Positions 45,816-54,663 of a DNA stretch of 64,000 nucleotides are shown in pieces. The position numbers and the translations under genes are program-made. The notes beneath the pieces are model-generated. The model saw only the letters and a program-made list of their open reading frames with translations. It searched no databases and was not told the origin of the DNA. Numbering within the stretch: the first letter of the stretch is position 1; each line of letters begins with the position of its first letter. Source of the DNA: Novipirellula galeiformis (GTDB lineage: Bacteria > Planctomycetota > Planctomycetia > Pirellulales > Pirellulaceae); contig NZ_SJPT01000006.1 in NCBI RefSeq assembly GCF_007860095.1, forward strand, positions 375,091-439,090, in the 5' to 3' direction.

Positions 45816-46210
45816 ATCGCATTCGTTCGGCCGTGTCGCGCTTAAATTGGTTGCTTACGTTCTCGTTCGTTCGCCCTGCGCCCGCACTCAAAGCCAAAGC
45901 CCTGGGGCGTGGCTCATGCACGCACCCAGGGGGCACTAGGAGGTGTGTGCGTGCACGGGCGGAAGTATTTTGCCGGTTGGCTCGGGTTGCGGTTGCGTTC
46001 AATACTGGATGGGTTTGCTGGTTGTGAACCGCCAACGGTGGGCCAGAGCGGTGCAAGTCGGTTGCGATTTGCTACTCGACATTACTTTGAGGCAACTCCC
46101 TGTCGGCTCCACTCGCAATCAAGACCTTGCAGCACTTCGCATTGGATTTCTATGTAGTACACTTCTGGCCAAGAATTCGCAGATTGCATTAAACGTTTAA
46201 AGAGTCGGAC
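45816..46210. other. Spacer between P-loop and HEPN genes
   Basis: 395 bp. A plus-strand open frame (45943-46200) ends with a fairly protein-like stretch (RQRWARAVQVGCDLLLD) but has no credible start or ribosome-binding site; it may be the decayed end of another gene. No other feature is seen. Confidence 0.4.
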
Positions 46211-47176
46211 ATGGAATCGAAAAACATCATCGAGAATCATCACGACGGCAATTGGCACATCCTGCTTGCAGGAATGCCATCGATTTCCTCGCCTATGACA
46301 CTCGCTCCTGGGATCACTCTGCAGCCGATTGCTGATAAACTTTCCATTTTTGACTTAGCCGCTGCGGGATCAGTTGGCTTTGGCAGTTGGACGGTCTTAG
46401 AACCCATTGCTGCATTCTGTAACTGCGAAATTGAGTCAGCAAAGGACTCTGACCTTACTCCCGGCTACGACACACTAAATCGTGCGTGGTTGGCATCATC
46501 ACTTATGGTTCTACGAGGATTCAGTCGTCATTTTCCTGTTGCATGCTCTGCATACTCTTGGAATGAGATCGCTGGACATCAAAAGCGAACCTCTTCCATT
46601 TTCCAAAAACAGATAATTGAAGACGGACCTGAAGAGGCGGTAAATAACTCGAAGCGAGCATTGCCGAGATTTCACGGAAACCTTCTCGACTATCACCTTC
46701 ATTTGGTCGTGGATCGGGGTTCGAGAGTTGCCAGTTTCGCTGAGGAAGATGCCCAGTGGATTCGTGACCGTTTCGAAAGCTTTAATAGACTCGCGAGCGA
46801 AAGCGAGTCATTCCGATTTGCTCTCGAATCATGCATTGACTGGCGTTACGCGAAAGATCCACGTTCTGCAGTTGCTCGATTGTGGAGCGGGATAGAAGCT
46901 GTTTTGGGAATAAGCTCTGAACTGGTTTATCGAATTTCATTGCTGTCTGCTTCATTGCTTACTCCACGTGGTGAAGATCGCAAGCAAAAGTTTCATGAAG
47001 TGAAGAAGCTTTACGGACTACGTAGCAAGGCAGTGCACGGGGAAAAGCTGACGGATGAAAAACTTGGACAAGCGGTGGACCACTCTTTTCTATTGTTGGT
47101 CGATCTTTTACTCCTATCAATTGAACGTGGACATGCACTTTCAGGAGATGATTTCGATGAGGCTGTTTTCGGGTAA
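46211..47176 (+). CDS. HEPN-domain protein (putative RNase)
   Basis: 321 residues. The C-terminal ~110 residues form an all-helical domain with ARLWSGIEAVLG, then KKLYGLRSKAVHGEKL, where Arg271-x4-His276 is the Rx4-6H catalytic motif of HEPN ribonucleases, and a final helix LLLVDLLLLSIERG. The first ~200 residues are unrecognised and could be a sensor domain, as in ApeA-like defence proteins. The ATG at 46211 follows GAGTCGGAC, a weak ribosome-binding site. The neighbouring P-loop gene upstream is on the same strand. A defence role is inferred from the domain and location. Confidence 0.8.
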   Translation: MESKNIIENHHDGNWHILLAGMPSISSPMTLAPGITLQPIADKLSIFDLAAAGSVGFGSWTVLEPIAAFCNCEIESAKDSDLTPGYDTLNRAWLASSLMVLRGFSRHFPVACSAYSWNEIAGHQKRTSSIFQKQIIEDGPEEAVNNSKRALPRFHGNLLDYHLHLVVDRGSRVASFAEEDAQWIRDRFESFNRLASESESFRFALESCIDWRYAKDPRSAVARLWSGIEAVLGISSELVYRISLLSASLLTPRGEDRKQKFHEVKKLYGLRSKAVHGEKLTDEKLGQAVDHSFLLLVDLLLLSIERGHALSGDDFDEAVFG

Positions 47177-47185
47177 TACCATCAT

Positions 47186-47335
47186 CTACTGCGTATCGCT
47201 GGAAACGTCATTTTGCCGCGTTGCCCGTTGTTCACGAACCTCGATAAGTAGCCGCGCGGTGTCTTCGGCCGCAGCCTCGGCGTCGGGATGTTCGTTGTCG
47301 GTAAGCTCAAGATAAACGTCCGTGTCTTCGTTCAT
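47186..47335 (-). CDS. Small acidic protein, last gene of the island replication operon
   Basis: 49 residues reading MNEDTDVYLELTDNEHPDAE to a C-terminal SSDTQ. The ATG at 47335 has a strong AGGGAA ribosome-binding site (GGCAGGGAAGCATG), and the gene starts 20 bp after the winged-helix gene. The protein is strongly acidic in its first half and probably helical in its second; function is unknown. It is easily missed because of its size. Confidence 0.65.
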   Translation of the reverse strand: MNEDTDVYLELTDNEHPDAEAAAEDTARLLIEVREQRATRQNDVSSDTQ

Positions 47336-47355
47336 GCTTCCCTGCCGTTATGCAG

Positions 47356-47811
47356 CTAAGAGGAAATGGGCATCCATCCGCGATGCGTTTCGGTCCCAAT
47401 ATTTAAGCCCATTGTTTCGGCATCGGTGAGCCAGCGTCCGACGGTGCCTATCGGTTGTTCCATTGCTTCGGCGACCTGCTGTTCGCTGAGCGGATCGCCG
47501 TTGCGCAGCTTGGCCAACGTATCGGCCGCCAACGTATCGGCCGCCAACGTTGCCCGTTCGTCCGCCAGCGACATCGACGCGTCGACCTGAGCGGGAACCC
47601 AACCGCGAGTGACGTCGCTGCTCTTTGTCCGAACCGGCTTGGCCCGCCCCACGGCGTCCACCATGTGTAGATAGATTAATGTCTGGTGCCCAGACAACCC
47701 AGCAGCCGCGCCGATCCGCTTGGCCGACACCGGCGCACCGTAGTGCATCTTCTCGATGGCGGCAACCACCTCATTTATCCGCGTTTCTTCGAGCGTTGGA
47801 AATTCGATCAT
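47356..47811 (-). CDS. Winged-helix DNA-binding protein
   Basis: 151 residues from the ATG at 47811, preceded by GGAAAG. Two HTH-like segments are visible: KRIGAAAGLSGHQTLIYLHM (about 32-51) and LSEQQVAEAMEQPIGTVGRW (about 108-127). Between them a 15-bp exact tandem duplication (GTATCGGCCGCCAAC, 47519-47548 region) encodes a repeated ADTLA. A role as a regulator or replication/partition accessory of the element is likely from its position in the primase operon. Confidence 0.7.
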   Translation of the reverse strand: MIEFPTLEETRINEVVAAIEKMHYGAPVSAKRIGAAAGLSGHQTLIYLHMVDAVGRAKPVRTKSSDVTRGWVPAQVDASMSLADERATLAADTLAADTLAKLRNGDPLSEQQVAEAMEQPIGTVGRWLTDAETMGLNIGTETHRGWMPISS

Positions 47812-47943
47812 ACCTGGCTTTCCTTTCGTACTTCGTGCCACGGGGAACGCCTATCAACGTGAAATATGGCCAGAATGTAAAGCAACTGTTTGGTGTTTAC
47901 TCCCTGTTGTTAGGAGGCACGTGCTAGATCGATTCATCGGTGT

Positions 47944-48279
47944 TTATGGCAAATCGTCGATAAACGAGCAATTGTTGGCTGCCCAGTCTGATCTGACCAA
48001 TGAAAGCCCCTGATCGATCCAAACTGTCTCATGACAGTCATCGCAACCTATCCCCTCATCGTTGTCGGACAGATTCACTGATCCGCAGGCGTGGCATCTG
48101 ATCCACGTTGATTGTGCGGATAGGTAGTCTGCCAATTTCGTCTTGTTTGGACTCGCTAACTCGAACGCGCCTTGTGGGATTGAAGGCTCATCGGAGCGTA
48201 GCAAAACCCGTCCTGGTCCCGGTGATATGACCGTAACGCCCATTGTCGCCAGTTCCGCGATGATCCCGGCAGCGCTCAC
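47944..48279 (-). CDS. Small zinc-ribbon protein
   Basis: 111 residues, GTG start overlapping the primase stop (GTGA). Two Cys pairs, CHAC and CDDC separated by about 17 residues, make a zinc ribbon in the C-terminal half; the N-terminal half resembles the short helical region of mobile-element primase accessory proteins. It is probably translated together with the primase. Function is unknown. Confidence 0.75.
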   Translation of the reverse strand: MSAAGIIAELATMGVTVISPGPGRVLLRSDEPSIPQGAFELASPNKTKLADYLSAQSTWIRCHACGSVNLSDNDEGIGCDDCHETVWIDQGLSLVRSDWAANNCSFIDDLP

Positions 48280-50042
48280 AGCTCGACCTCACACCCACGC
48301 AGAGACGTTTTTTGTTCACCAGATAATGGAACGAGCAATTCGACGTTCGTTGGATCGATTATCGTTGCAGGTTCTTCAGTGGTCTTGCCCATGGATTGGA
48401 GATCGTCCGCTTCGGATCTCACATCGCCCGAATTTTGATTCGACGAGGCTGAAAACCGACTGCCTAGTCGAAATCTGTTTGCCCTAGATCCTGGTGGACC
48501 TGGCTTTCCTTTCTCGACTAGATCGAGCGTGCCATTCTTTACCCAGTGGCCCAATAGCCGATTCGCTTGGCGGTAGTTCAGACCAGTCAGCGTTCCGGCT
48601 TTGCGGCAACTAAGAAAAAACGTCGCTCCGTCGTGTAGGCGATCTAGTTCGACAATGAATTTGGCAAATCGAACCGCAGTGGAGTCGTCGGGATAGTTCG
48701 CAACAAAGTCTGGCTTCGGATTTTCCTGAGACCTTGCCCATGCACGCGTCACCATATCAGTACCGTCATCCGGAAAACGCACGCTATCGATTGCAGCATG
48801 CAATTCGGCGACGACAATGCCCGGGTCAAGATCGCTCGAGAACTTTCGGGCGGCATTAAACCAAAACAACCCATATTTCTCGACCACACTAGGACTTGGG
48901 GTTGTTCCAACGATCGCTACAAACTTTCGAGCAAAACGAAACACACCGGAGTTTTGCTTGCTGGCACCGCTGCTTGCAGTGTCCTGGATTGCGGCCGACA
49001 GAGCGTCGAACTGATCAGGTGTCACAGAGTGAACTGAGTCCACAGAGCTAACAGAGTGAACTGAGTCCGTAGAGTATAAAACTTCTGTATTCTCCGTGGA
49101 CTCTGTGACATCTAGCAAACTATCGACCGCGGGAGCCCAGAGCTTGGCCCGTTCGATAGAATCACGCACAATCCATTCACCCTGTTCGCGACGAAGCACA
49201 TCACGAACATCGTCACCGCCCTTGGCTTTCACTTGGCCGGGAAGCCTCGCAATCGAAACGCTGGCAGCGATTCCGAACAGATTACCAGCAGTCTGCTGAG
49301 CTCCGTTCATCCCGGCCCCATCCAAGTCCGGAACCACCACGACCGAAACGCCATCGAACAGGTTCGCATACTTGTCAGCCAATGACGATCCAGGAAGGCC
49401 AACGGCGTTGTATCCAAGTCCGGTCAGCGCAGCCGCATCTTTGACGCCTTCGACCATCAACCAAGTTTCGCCGGAAACTGGCAGGCGTCCAGGTAAGAAC
49501 AATCCAGACGATCCCGCTCCGCTCTTGAACCGGCCTTTACCGCTTGGCGATAGGTCAAAGTGTGAATGAATCTCGCCATGATGATCGTACACGTTGACAC
49601 GCGCAACTGACTCGCCTGCTCGTTCCTCTTCTTTAACACCGTATTTTTCGAACGCATCAACAGGCATCCGCTTTGCTTTGCAAACTTGTTCCGTGATACT
49701 GAGTCGTTTGGCAGGCTCATCGGAAAGCTGGTCCATCGGCAGGCCTAAGTAATCTGCAATTGCTCTCGCCGAGTTGCCCTGCGACAGGCCGGCAAACTCA
49801 GCGACCGTCGAGATTATATCCCCCTTAGGCCGATTATCAGTGCAGTTTCGACACGCGATTCTTCCGTGCTGATTTGCACCACCGTCACGACTATCGGGCC
49901 AAATGACTGAGCTACCCTTGCATCGCGGGCAGGGGTGATCGGTAGCCTGCTTGATGACAACATCCATAGGCAATGGAGTTAACGCCCCTATGATCTCAGC
50001 GCAACGTCCAGCCGCGGCTTCTTTAATTGCGGAGAAATTCAT
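48276..50042 (-). CDS. Primase-like TOPRIM protein of the integrative element
   Basis: 588 residues from the ATG at 50042, which overlaps the upstream stop in ATGA. The N terminus has a CHC2-type zinc finger (CPRCKGSS ... CRNCTD, about residues 38-70). A TOPRIM domain follows with TWLMVEGVKDAAALTGLGYN (Glu) and VSVVVVPDLDGAGM (Asp-x-Asp). The C terminus has a helix-turn-helix-like GLNYRQANRLLGHWVKNGTL. It probably primes replication of the excised element. A linker around residues 310-340 (STENTEVLYSTDSVHSVSSV) is encoded by a dispersed repeat (49020-49110). Confidence 0.82.
   Translation of the reverse strand: MNFSAIKEAAAGRCAEIIGALTPLPMDVVIKQATDHPCPRCKGSSVIWPDSRDGGANQHGRIACRNCTDNRPKGDIISTVAEFAGLSQGNSARAIADYLGLPMDQLSDEPAKRLSITEQVCKAKRMPVDAFEKYGVKEEERAGESVARVNVYDHHGEIHSHFDLSPSGKGRFKSGAGSSGLFLPGRLPVSGETWLMVEGVKDAAALTGLGYNAVGLPGSSLADKYANLFDGVSVVVVPDLDGAGMNGAQQTAGNLFGIAASVSIARLPGQVKAKGGDDVRDVLRREQGEWIVRDSIERAKLWAPAVDSLLDVTESTENTEVLYSTDSVHSVSSVDSVHSVTPDQFDALSAAIQDTASSGASKQNSGVFRFARKFVAIVGTTPSPSVVEKYGLFWFNAARKFSSDLDPGIVVAELHAAIDSVRFPDDGTDMVTRAWARSQENPKPDFVANYPDDSTAVRFAKFIVELDRLHDGATFFLSCRKAGTLTGLNYRQANRLLGHWVKNGTLDLVEKGKPGPPGSRANRFRLGSRFSASSNQNSGDVRSEADDLQSMGKTTEEPATIIDPTNVELLVPLSGEQKTSLRGCEVEL
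49020..49110. repeat. In-frame repeat insertion in the primase gene
   Basis: An 11-bp perfect inverted repeat (TGTCACAGAGT at 49020-49030, ACTCTGTGACA at 49100-49110) encloses two direct copies of ACAGAGTGAACTGAGTCC. Such CACAGAG/CTCTGTG-rich repeats are typical of small dispersed elements. It is read in frame as a Ser/Val/Asp-rich linker. Confidence 0.65.
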
Positions 50043-50326
50043 TGCCACACCGCCTCAAAACACTCGAGGCAATCCGGGACATGGTTCCGCACGAATTGAC
50101 GAAGCTCATCAGGGGCGAACCTCAAGAAGAATGCATTAACAGCAGGCACTTCCCCAAAACACCCTTTAGAGTCAAGAAGATCGTCGACAAGCTTTTGCTG
50201 CTCGGCCATTGTCATCGCGGCGATAGATAGCCGTGATGATCGGCCGGTGGTACAATCAGGGTGCGAACTTGATTCGGGCTGTTGGCGTTGCTGCGCTGGC
50301 AGCCCTTTTTTCGTTGGCTGTCTCAT
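50039..50326 (-). CDS. Hypothetical protein of the island operon
   Basis: 95 residues starting at the ATG at 50326, one base after the stop of the DUF1580-like gene. The N-terminal third is Gln/Ser/Lys-rich and probably disordered. The C-terminal part (FFLRFAPDELRQFVRNHVPD followed by LECFEAVW) is helical. It overlaps the primase start by 4 bp (ATGA). No family is recognised; position suggests a primase accessory role. Confidence 0.65.
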   Translation of the reverse strand: MRQPTKKGLPAQQRQQPESSSHPDCTTGRSSRLSIAAMTMAEQQKLVDDLLDSKGCFGEVPAVNAFFLRFAPDELRQFVRNHVPDCLECFEAVWQ

Positions 50327-50327
50327 A

Positions 50328-50648
50328 TCAGATACCCTGCCTTTCCAATTCCGCCATCGCCTTTTGATGAGCGTCATTACGCTGGCGATTGGTTGCTGTT
50401 GGCAGTTGGCCGGTATCAGCTGCTTGAGTCGTCGCATCAATGTAGGCACGAACTGCCTCGACACTCGTTAGTCGGCGTCCTCCCACCTTCCACGTTTGCA
50501 GCCGAACACCGTGCTGGTTCGGTTTCTGGGACCATCGCAGGACCGTTGACAGTGCGGGTCTCATGCTAGTTGCTTCACGAACAGCATCAACGAGTGGCAG
50601 TAGATTAGTCGACTCATCGGAGCGGACTTGCTGGGGTGAATTAACCAC
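50328..50648 (-). CDS. DUF1580-like helix-turn-helix protein
   Basis: 106 residues from a GTG at 50648, with an extreme GGGGGGGG-rich ribosome-binding site just before it. The core RPALSTVLRWSQKPNQHGVR and LQTWKVGGRRLTSVEAVRAY is the signature of DUF1580, a planctomycete-rich HTH family found in mobile elements. It may act as regulator or excision factor. The start overlaps the end of the upstream gene by 8 bp. Confidence 0.78.
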   Translation of the reverse strand: MVNSPQQVRSDESTNLLPLVDAVREATSMRPALSTVLRWSQKPNQHGVRLQTWKVGGRRLTSVEAVRAYIDATTQAADTGQLPTATNRQRNDAHQKAMAELERQGI

Positions 50649-50892
50649 GGTTCCCCCCCCTTGCTTTACGTCGTTTGCCTTTCGGTACGCGAGCATCATC
50701 AACCTGCAGGAACGTCGCAAGATCGCTATCCAGGATGTAGCGAGAGCCAGCGACGAGCCGGGAAGGTAAGACACGACCACGAACGCCGTCTTTGATCCAT
50801 CGTCGATAGGTCATCGTAGACCAGGATCGCCCGATGAGTTGTTTCACTTCGCGATCCAACGAAGTGAAAGGAATTAGATTCTTGGGAGGCAT
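50641..50892 (-). CDS. Small helix-turn-helix protein, first gene of the island replication operon
   Basis: 83 residues. MTYRRWIKDGVRGRVLPSRL followed by VAGSRYILDSDLATFL is an excisionase/DUF1580-type wing-helix arrangement, and the C-terminal tail is strongly basic (KGKRRKARGGNRG). It opens a run of eight same-strand genes with overlaps or short gaps that reaches 47186. A role in controlling the operon or in excision is plausible. Confidence 0.7.
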   Translation of the reverse strand: MPPKNLIPFTSLDREVKQLIGRSWSTMTYRRWIKDGVRGRVLPSRLVAGSRYILDSDLATFLQVDDARVPKGKRRKARGGNRG

Positions 50893-51294
50893 GTTGAAAC
50901 CTGAGTGAGTGTCAGGGTCACGCCATCGCTAAGATGGAAAGATTCGACGTGCGCAACCCTATCGTAAGAAAACGAATGGTTGACACGTCCCATGCAAGAT
51001 ACGCGGACTACCCCTTCGCGATGTTGCGAGGCCCGTTTGCCTGGGTAACCTACTTATGGCGGCTTGCTATGTGTGTCGGCCTATTCCTTCAGGCGTGCTT
51101 CGGCTAATCGTTGCCGTGATCGTTAGCACCGTCATGAATTGCAGCTCAGTCTCTTGAGTTGGTGGCTTGCGATTCGTGCGAGAACAGAATGTAACATAGA
51201 GTCACGTTTCGATTCAACACCCTGGACCGTCAACGAAAAACGCGGCAACCTGTAGGGCGACCGCGTGGGCGATAATTGAGACTTGATGGGGACG
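50893..51294. other. Upstream region of the island replication operon
   Basis: About 400 bp between two minus-strand genes. It should contain the operon promoter and possibly a replication origin of the element. A TTGACA-like complement (GTCAA around 50980) is present but no paired -10 is convincing. No gene is called. Confidence 0.45.
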
Positions 51295-51642
51295 CTAAAT
51301 GAGCGGCGACAAGATGTTCGACTGCAACTTGCGTTGCTCTCGCAGTTCGTCCCTATGCCCGTTGAGACACGCACGCAGCGATGTGTACCGACGCTCGGTC
51401 CAGACTCCATCGCCGACAGCTTGAGTCAAGAAAACTTGTGGCTTGCGATTGTGCCAACCAATAGCCGTCAAAATGAAAACGCTAACGACCGTGACACCGC
51501 CAACATGATCAACAGCTAGCCGCTTGCCGAGAGCACACTTCTGCTCATCGGGAATTGAGTCTTCCCAGGAGTTGAACGCATCAAGTGTTGCGGGTTCTGG
51601 GTGACCCGATTCGGCCAATACGTAAAGATTCGACCGAGCCAT
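51295..51642 (-). CDS. Hypothetical island protein
   Basis: 115 residues, with the ATG at 51642 preceded by AAAGGAAT at good spacing. A hydrophobic stretch VTVVSVFILTAIGW lies in the middle and a compact GDGVWTERRYTSLRACLNGHR near the end. No family is recognised. Single-copy start signals and protein-like composition support a real gene of the mobile element. Confidence 0.6.
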   Translation of the reverse strand: MARSNLYVLAESGHPEPATLDAFNSWEDSIPDEQKCALGKRLAVDHVGGVTVVSVFILTAIGWHNRKPQVFLTQAVGDGVWTERRYTSLRACLNGHRDELREQRKLQSNILSPLI

Positions 51643-51979
51643 GAGGCTATTCCTTTGGAGTTAGCAGCGGGTTGCTGCCTTGGGAAATGTATTTGCGGCG
51701 ATGTGCCACATGAAGCTAAATAATGCACTTTTTCAGATGGAGAGCAAGTCGCGAGTCTACAGTTTTTGTAATTGAGCGATGGCATCCAGGCTGTTTCGTC
51801 ACGTAAATCGCGTTATTCAAGCTGGCATTGGATGTCTTGCGAGGCTTATTTGCTAGCTCATCGGAACAAATGGAAGCCACATATCCATAAAGAACCAGCT
51901 CGCAAATGACGACATGGGTAGGTAGGGTTCCCCAGAAGAGGGAACCGTAATCCAGATGCCGTGAATGAGAGTCAAGGAC

Positions 51980-52309
51980 ATGAACTGGAAACTCGCCGTG
52001 TTGGGTGTCGCGTCCCTTTGCCTGTCACTCGGTTGCACCGCAACGGAATGGGAACAATATTCCGAAACCGTTGCTCGGAACGCAGGAACACCAACCAACC
52101 TTGAGAACAATCTGCGAGACAAGGTATTGGCTGGCACTGCCACACCACAAGAGTATGAAGTCTGGCGGTCTGAGGTAGATTCGAGAACGGTTGTCAGGTC
52201 GGCTCAGATTGCTCGACAGGGGCAGGTCACAGCAGCCTATGCTTCGAAACCAGCACCGACAACGATCAACAACACGGTGAACACATCGCCGCAGAGTGCG
52301 CCTTGGTAG
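51980..52309 (+). CDS. Small lipoprotein
   Basis: 109 residues from the ATG at 51980; an ATG 15 bases upstream is an alternative. The leader MNWKLAVLGVASLCLSLGC is a clear signal peptide ending in a lipobox cysteine. The mature part is polar (EWEQYSETVARNAG, then LRDKVLAGTATPQEYEVWRS) and ends in a disordered Pro/Thr/Asn tail. In a phage-derived context such lipoproteins can alter the host surface or help lysis, but nothing here proves this. Confidence 0.65.
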   Translation: MNWKLAVLGVASLCLSLGCTATEWEQYSETVARNAGTPTNLENNLRDKVLAGTATPQEYEVWRSEVDSRTVVRSAQIARQGQVTAAYASKPAPTTINNTVNTSPQSAPW

Positions 52310-52316
52310 TTGGCCG

Positions 52317-52980
52317 TTACCCGAAAAGACTCGATAGAAAACCACCTTCCCTGTCTGCCTTGTTGGACGTTGAAGTACCAACGGTCGACCGGGCGATGCT
52401 CTGCGGTAGCAGCGTTCGCAACTGGTAATCTTGACCACCCAACTGATTCAGTGCGTTCTGACTCTGGGCGTTGGCCGCGTCAAGCATCTGAGTCTGTTGA
52501 CCAAACAATCCGCCAAGGTACTGTTGTTGTCAAGCATTGGCTTGACCGAGAGCTGCGTTACGTTCCCGCTCGACCAGCGCAGACATCCCCGGCGATACTG
52601 TTGAATGTAGAGCCCGCGGTTAGCAAGCGATTGACCAACATTTCCCTGACGCGAATCGTATCGACGGTTGGTGTCGGAAAACTCTTGGTTGCCAAAACCC
52701 TGAGCAGCTTGGAATTGATGATTCAGATTAGACTGCAACGATGCCATTCGTTGAGCAGACAATTGCGAAATCTGATCACGTAACTTTTGCGAGGCTTGAT
52801 CGGCACCCGCCAATTGCTGGTTGAATAGCGGGATCTGGCTCGCGTCAAACGTGTTGGATTCGCTGGAAGTCTGCGTTTATTGGTGAATTTTGCAGGTGAA
52901 CCGAATAGTTGAGCGGCTAGTGCCGACATCAGGTCGGACGAACCGCCACCGCCGAACAACGAACTTAGAGCGAAAGCCAT
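52317..52980 (-). pseudogene. Frameshifted phage-like structural gene
   Basis: Translation starts at 52980 (MAFALSSLFGGGGSSDLMSA) and is interrupted. The coherent protein continues in a second frame (SNTFDASQIPLFNQQLAGAD to LANRGLY) after about 52890 and in a third frame (FGQQTQMLDAANAQSQNALN, ending GGFLSSLFG at 52317) after about 52590. The three pieces share a Gln/Asn/Ala-rich coiled-coil character like some phage tail or injection proteins. At least two frameshifts make it a pseudogene. Confidence 0.65.
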
Positions 52981-53484
52981 CTTGTTTACCTTATTGAATG
53001 GTTGATTCGTATACGACAATGCGAGGCATCGGAAATCGACGCCAATTGTGGACGCTGGATCAGAATGATTTGTTCCGGGATCTACACAGGTCATCCGGTA
53101 GGCATAGGCTCAGGGACGACGGACGCGATTTGGGAAAGACTACCAAAGCGTAGAGCCACATCAAAACCTCTTGGTGCCATGCAGATGGCATCGAGGCCGA
53201 TTCGTACCGAAAAAGCCAGGGGTTGAAACACATCGAATGTTGTTGGATGAGTTGTGAGATTTTTTTCGTGTTTTTTTTTGAGAGGTAGGGTCGGAGGATA
53301 ACTAGGTACGTGGGCAAACGAACGGGCGGGGGTCCGGGTTAAAAAAGCTGGCGCAATTGGGTCCCATACTCGGGTCTGCGGTTGCGTTGGCGATCATAGA
53401 CAAGTCATCATAGGCACGTTGCAGCGTATCGCTGCTCACCCTTGTCCTAGCGTGGCAACCGCCGCCCAACCATAGGCCTTGTAG
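52981..53484. other. Intergenic stretch in the right part of the island
   Basis: About 500 bp with a T-rich run at 53,260-53,280 and no credible gene. Possibly residual phage DNA between the decayed structural gene and the next open frames. Confidence 0.4.
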
Positions 53485-53859
53485 ATGCGTTACGAACTAA
53501 GTCAGAGGCAACTATCCAACCTCAACGAAAGCGGTCGCGTGCTTCGTGTTGTCGTGCCTGCTTCACCAGACTTGCCGGTTGACCTTCGTCGTTGGGCTTC
53601 CGAACGACTGCCCAGCGTTGGGGCTCTAATCTCATCGGTGAAGATGATTGACGTAGTATGCCAGCCCCGGCAAAGCAAGAGCGAGCCCGGTTTGGCTGGA
53701 CTGATCGGTTCGATACGCGATGACTTTGATGAGTCGCGTTTCTGCATCATCGTAAAAGTAGTCGAAGTGACGTTGACGCCGCAAAATGTCCGTGGACGTG
53801 TACCGCGTAGGCAATGGCCGGGTGGTGCAATTGAATCTTTCCAGACGGATTCGGTTTGA
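53485..53859 (+). CDS. Hypothetical island protein
   Basis: 124 residues beginning MRYELSQRQLSNLNESGRVL with hydrophobic strands LRVVVPASPDLPVDL and FCIIVKVVEVTLTP. No ribosome-binding site is strong and no family is recognised. It precedes the 179-residue gene on the same strand, and its 3' end overlaps the next short open frame. Confidence 0.4.
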   Translation: MRYELSQRQLSNLNESGRVLRVVVPASPDLPVDLRRWASERLPSVGALISSVKMIDVVCQPRQSKSEPGLAGLIGSIRDDFDESRFCIIVKVVEVTLTPQNVRGRVPRRQWPGGAIESFQTDSV

Positions 53860-53968
53860 CTCTTGCGTTTTGTCGATGAAATACTTGAACGACGGCACTT
53901 CGCCGTTAACTAACTTTCGTCCCTCGTTGCGATCACACGTCGCGACACACTTGAGGAACCCTCGATGA
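53786..53968 (+). CDS. Possible small gene linking two island genes
   Basis: A 60-codon frame (MSVDVYRVGNGRVVQLNLSR...) overlaps the previous open frame in a different phase and ends in an ATGA overlap with the next gene. The coupling overlap argues for translation, but there is no good ribosome-binding site and no motif. Weak call. Confidence 0.25.
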   Translation: MSVDVYRVGNGRVVQLNLSRRIRFDSCVLSMKYLNDGTSPLTNFRPSLRSHVATHLRNPR

Positions 53969-54504
53969 CCTTACGCAAGATCGCAACTACGCGACTATTC
54001 GCCGAACCACCCAAACCAACCATTGACACTGATGGACTTTGGATCGGCCAAGCCAAGACTCGTTCCCGCTTTGTTCGCTTTCCCGATGGGGAACTGCGTG
54101 CCGTCGACCGCGACTTTGATGCTGGCGTGCTGGACGATCCAACGTCGATCCCGATGAGCGAGCGGTCAAGCAATGCCAATACGATCGTCGATGATGTGCC
54201 GGATACTGAGCCAGTACGCAACGGCGTTCGAGCAATCGCAACCGCAATGATGTTGGCCTGCCCCGATTGCCTTGTCGCAGTCGCCGAAGATGCAAGGGGC
54301 AATCTCATCGGGAGCACGGTCACGCGAGCAACCAAAGGCATCACCGCTAGCGTGTTCCGTGCTGCGTTCCGATCATTGCCAGAGCGGGCCAAACGAGTGA
54401 CCTTTGCGGCATCGGGTGCAGTGTCGTCGGACGTTCGCGATGCTGCCACCATCGCCGCTGACTCTTTCCTTGTCCGCATTTTAGGCTTTATTGCCGCTGA
54501 GTAG
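53965..54504 (+). CDS. Hypothetical island protein
   Basis: 179 residues. An opening basic segment is followed by an acidic middle (VDRDFDAGVLDDPTS), then alanine-rich helices with a CPDC pair (MMLACPDCLVAVAEDARGNL). It stands alone just before the integrase, which is on the opposite strand. The family is unknown; start ATG at 53965. Confidence 0.55.
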   Translation: MTLRKIATTRLFAEPPKPTIDTDGLWIGQAKTRSRFVRFPDGELRAVDRDFDAGVLDDPTSIPMSERSSNANTIVDDVPDTEPVRNGVRAIATAMMLACPDCLVAVAEDARGNLIGSTVTRATKGITASVFRAAFRSLPERAKRVTFAASGAVSSDVRDAATIAADSFLVRILGFIAAE

Positions 54505-54663
54505 ACAGAGCCACCTGAATAGCCATCAGTAACGGGCCGGATGACCTTTGCGGGTTGTCCGGCCTGTTTTCGTTGGGGGTGCGATTGTGCGGGCTTCCAG
54601 ATTCGACGCTAGCGAGCGCCGACAAGTGGCCCCGACTGTTTACCCACGCTCATCGGGGAAGCA

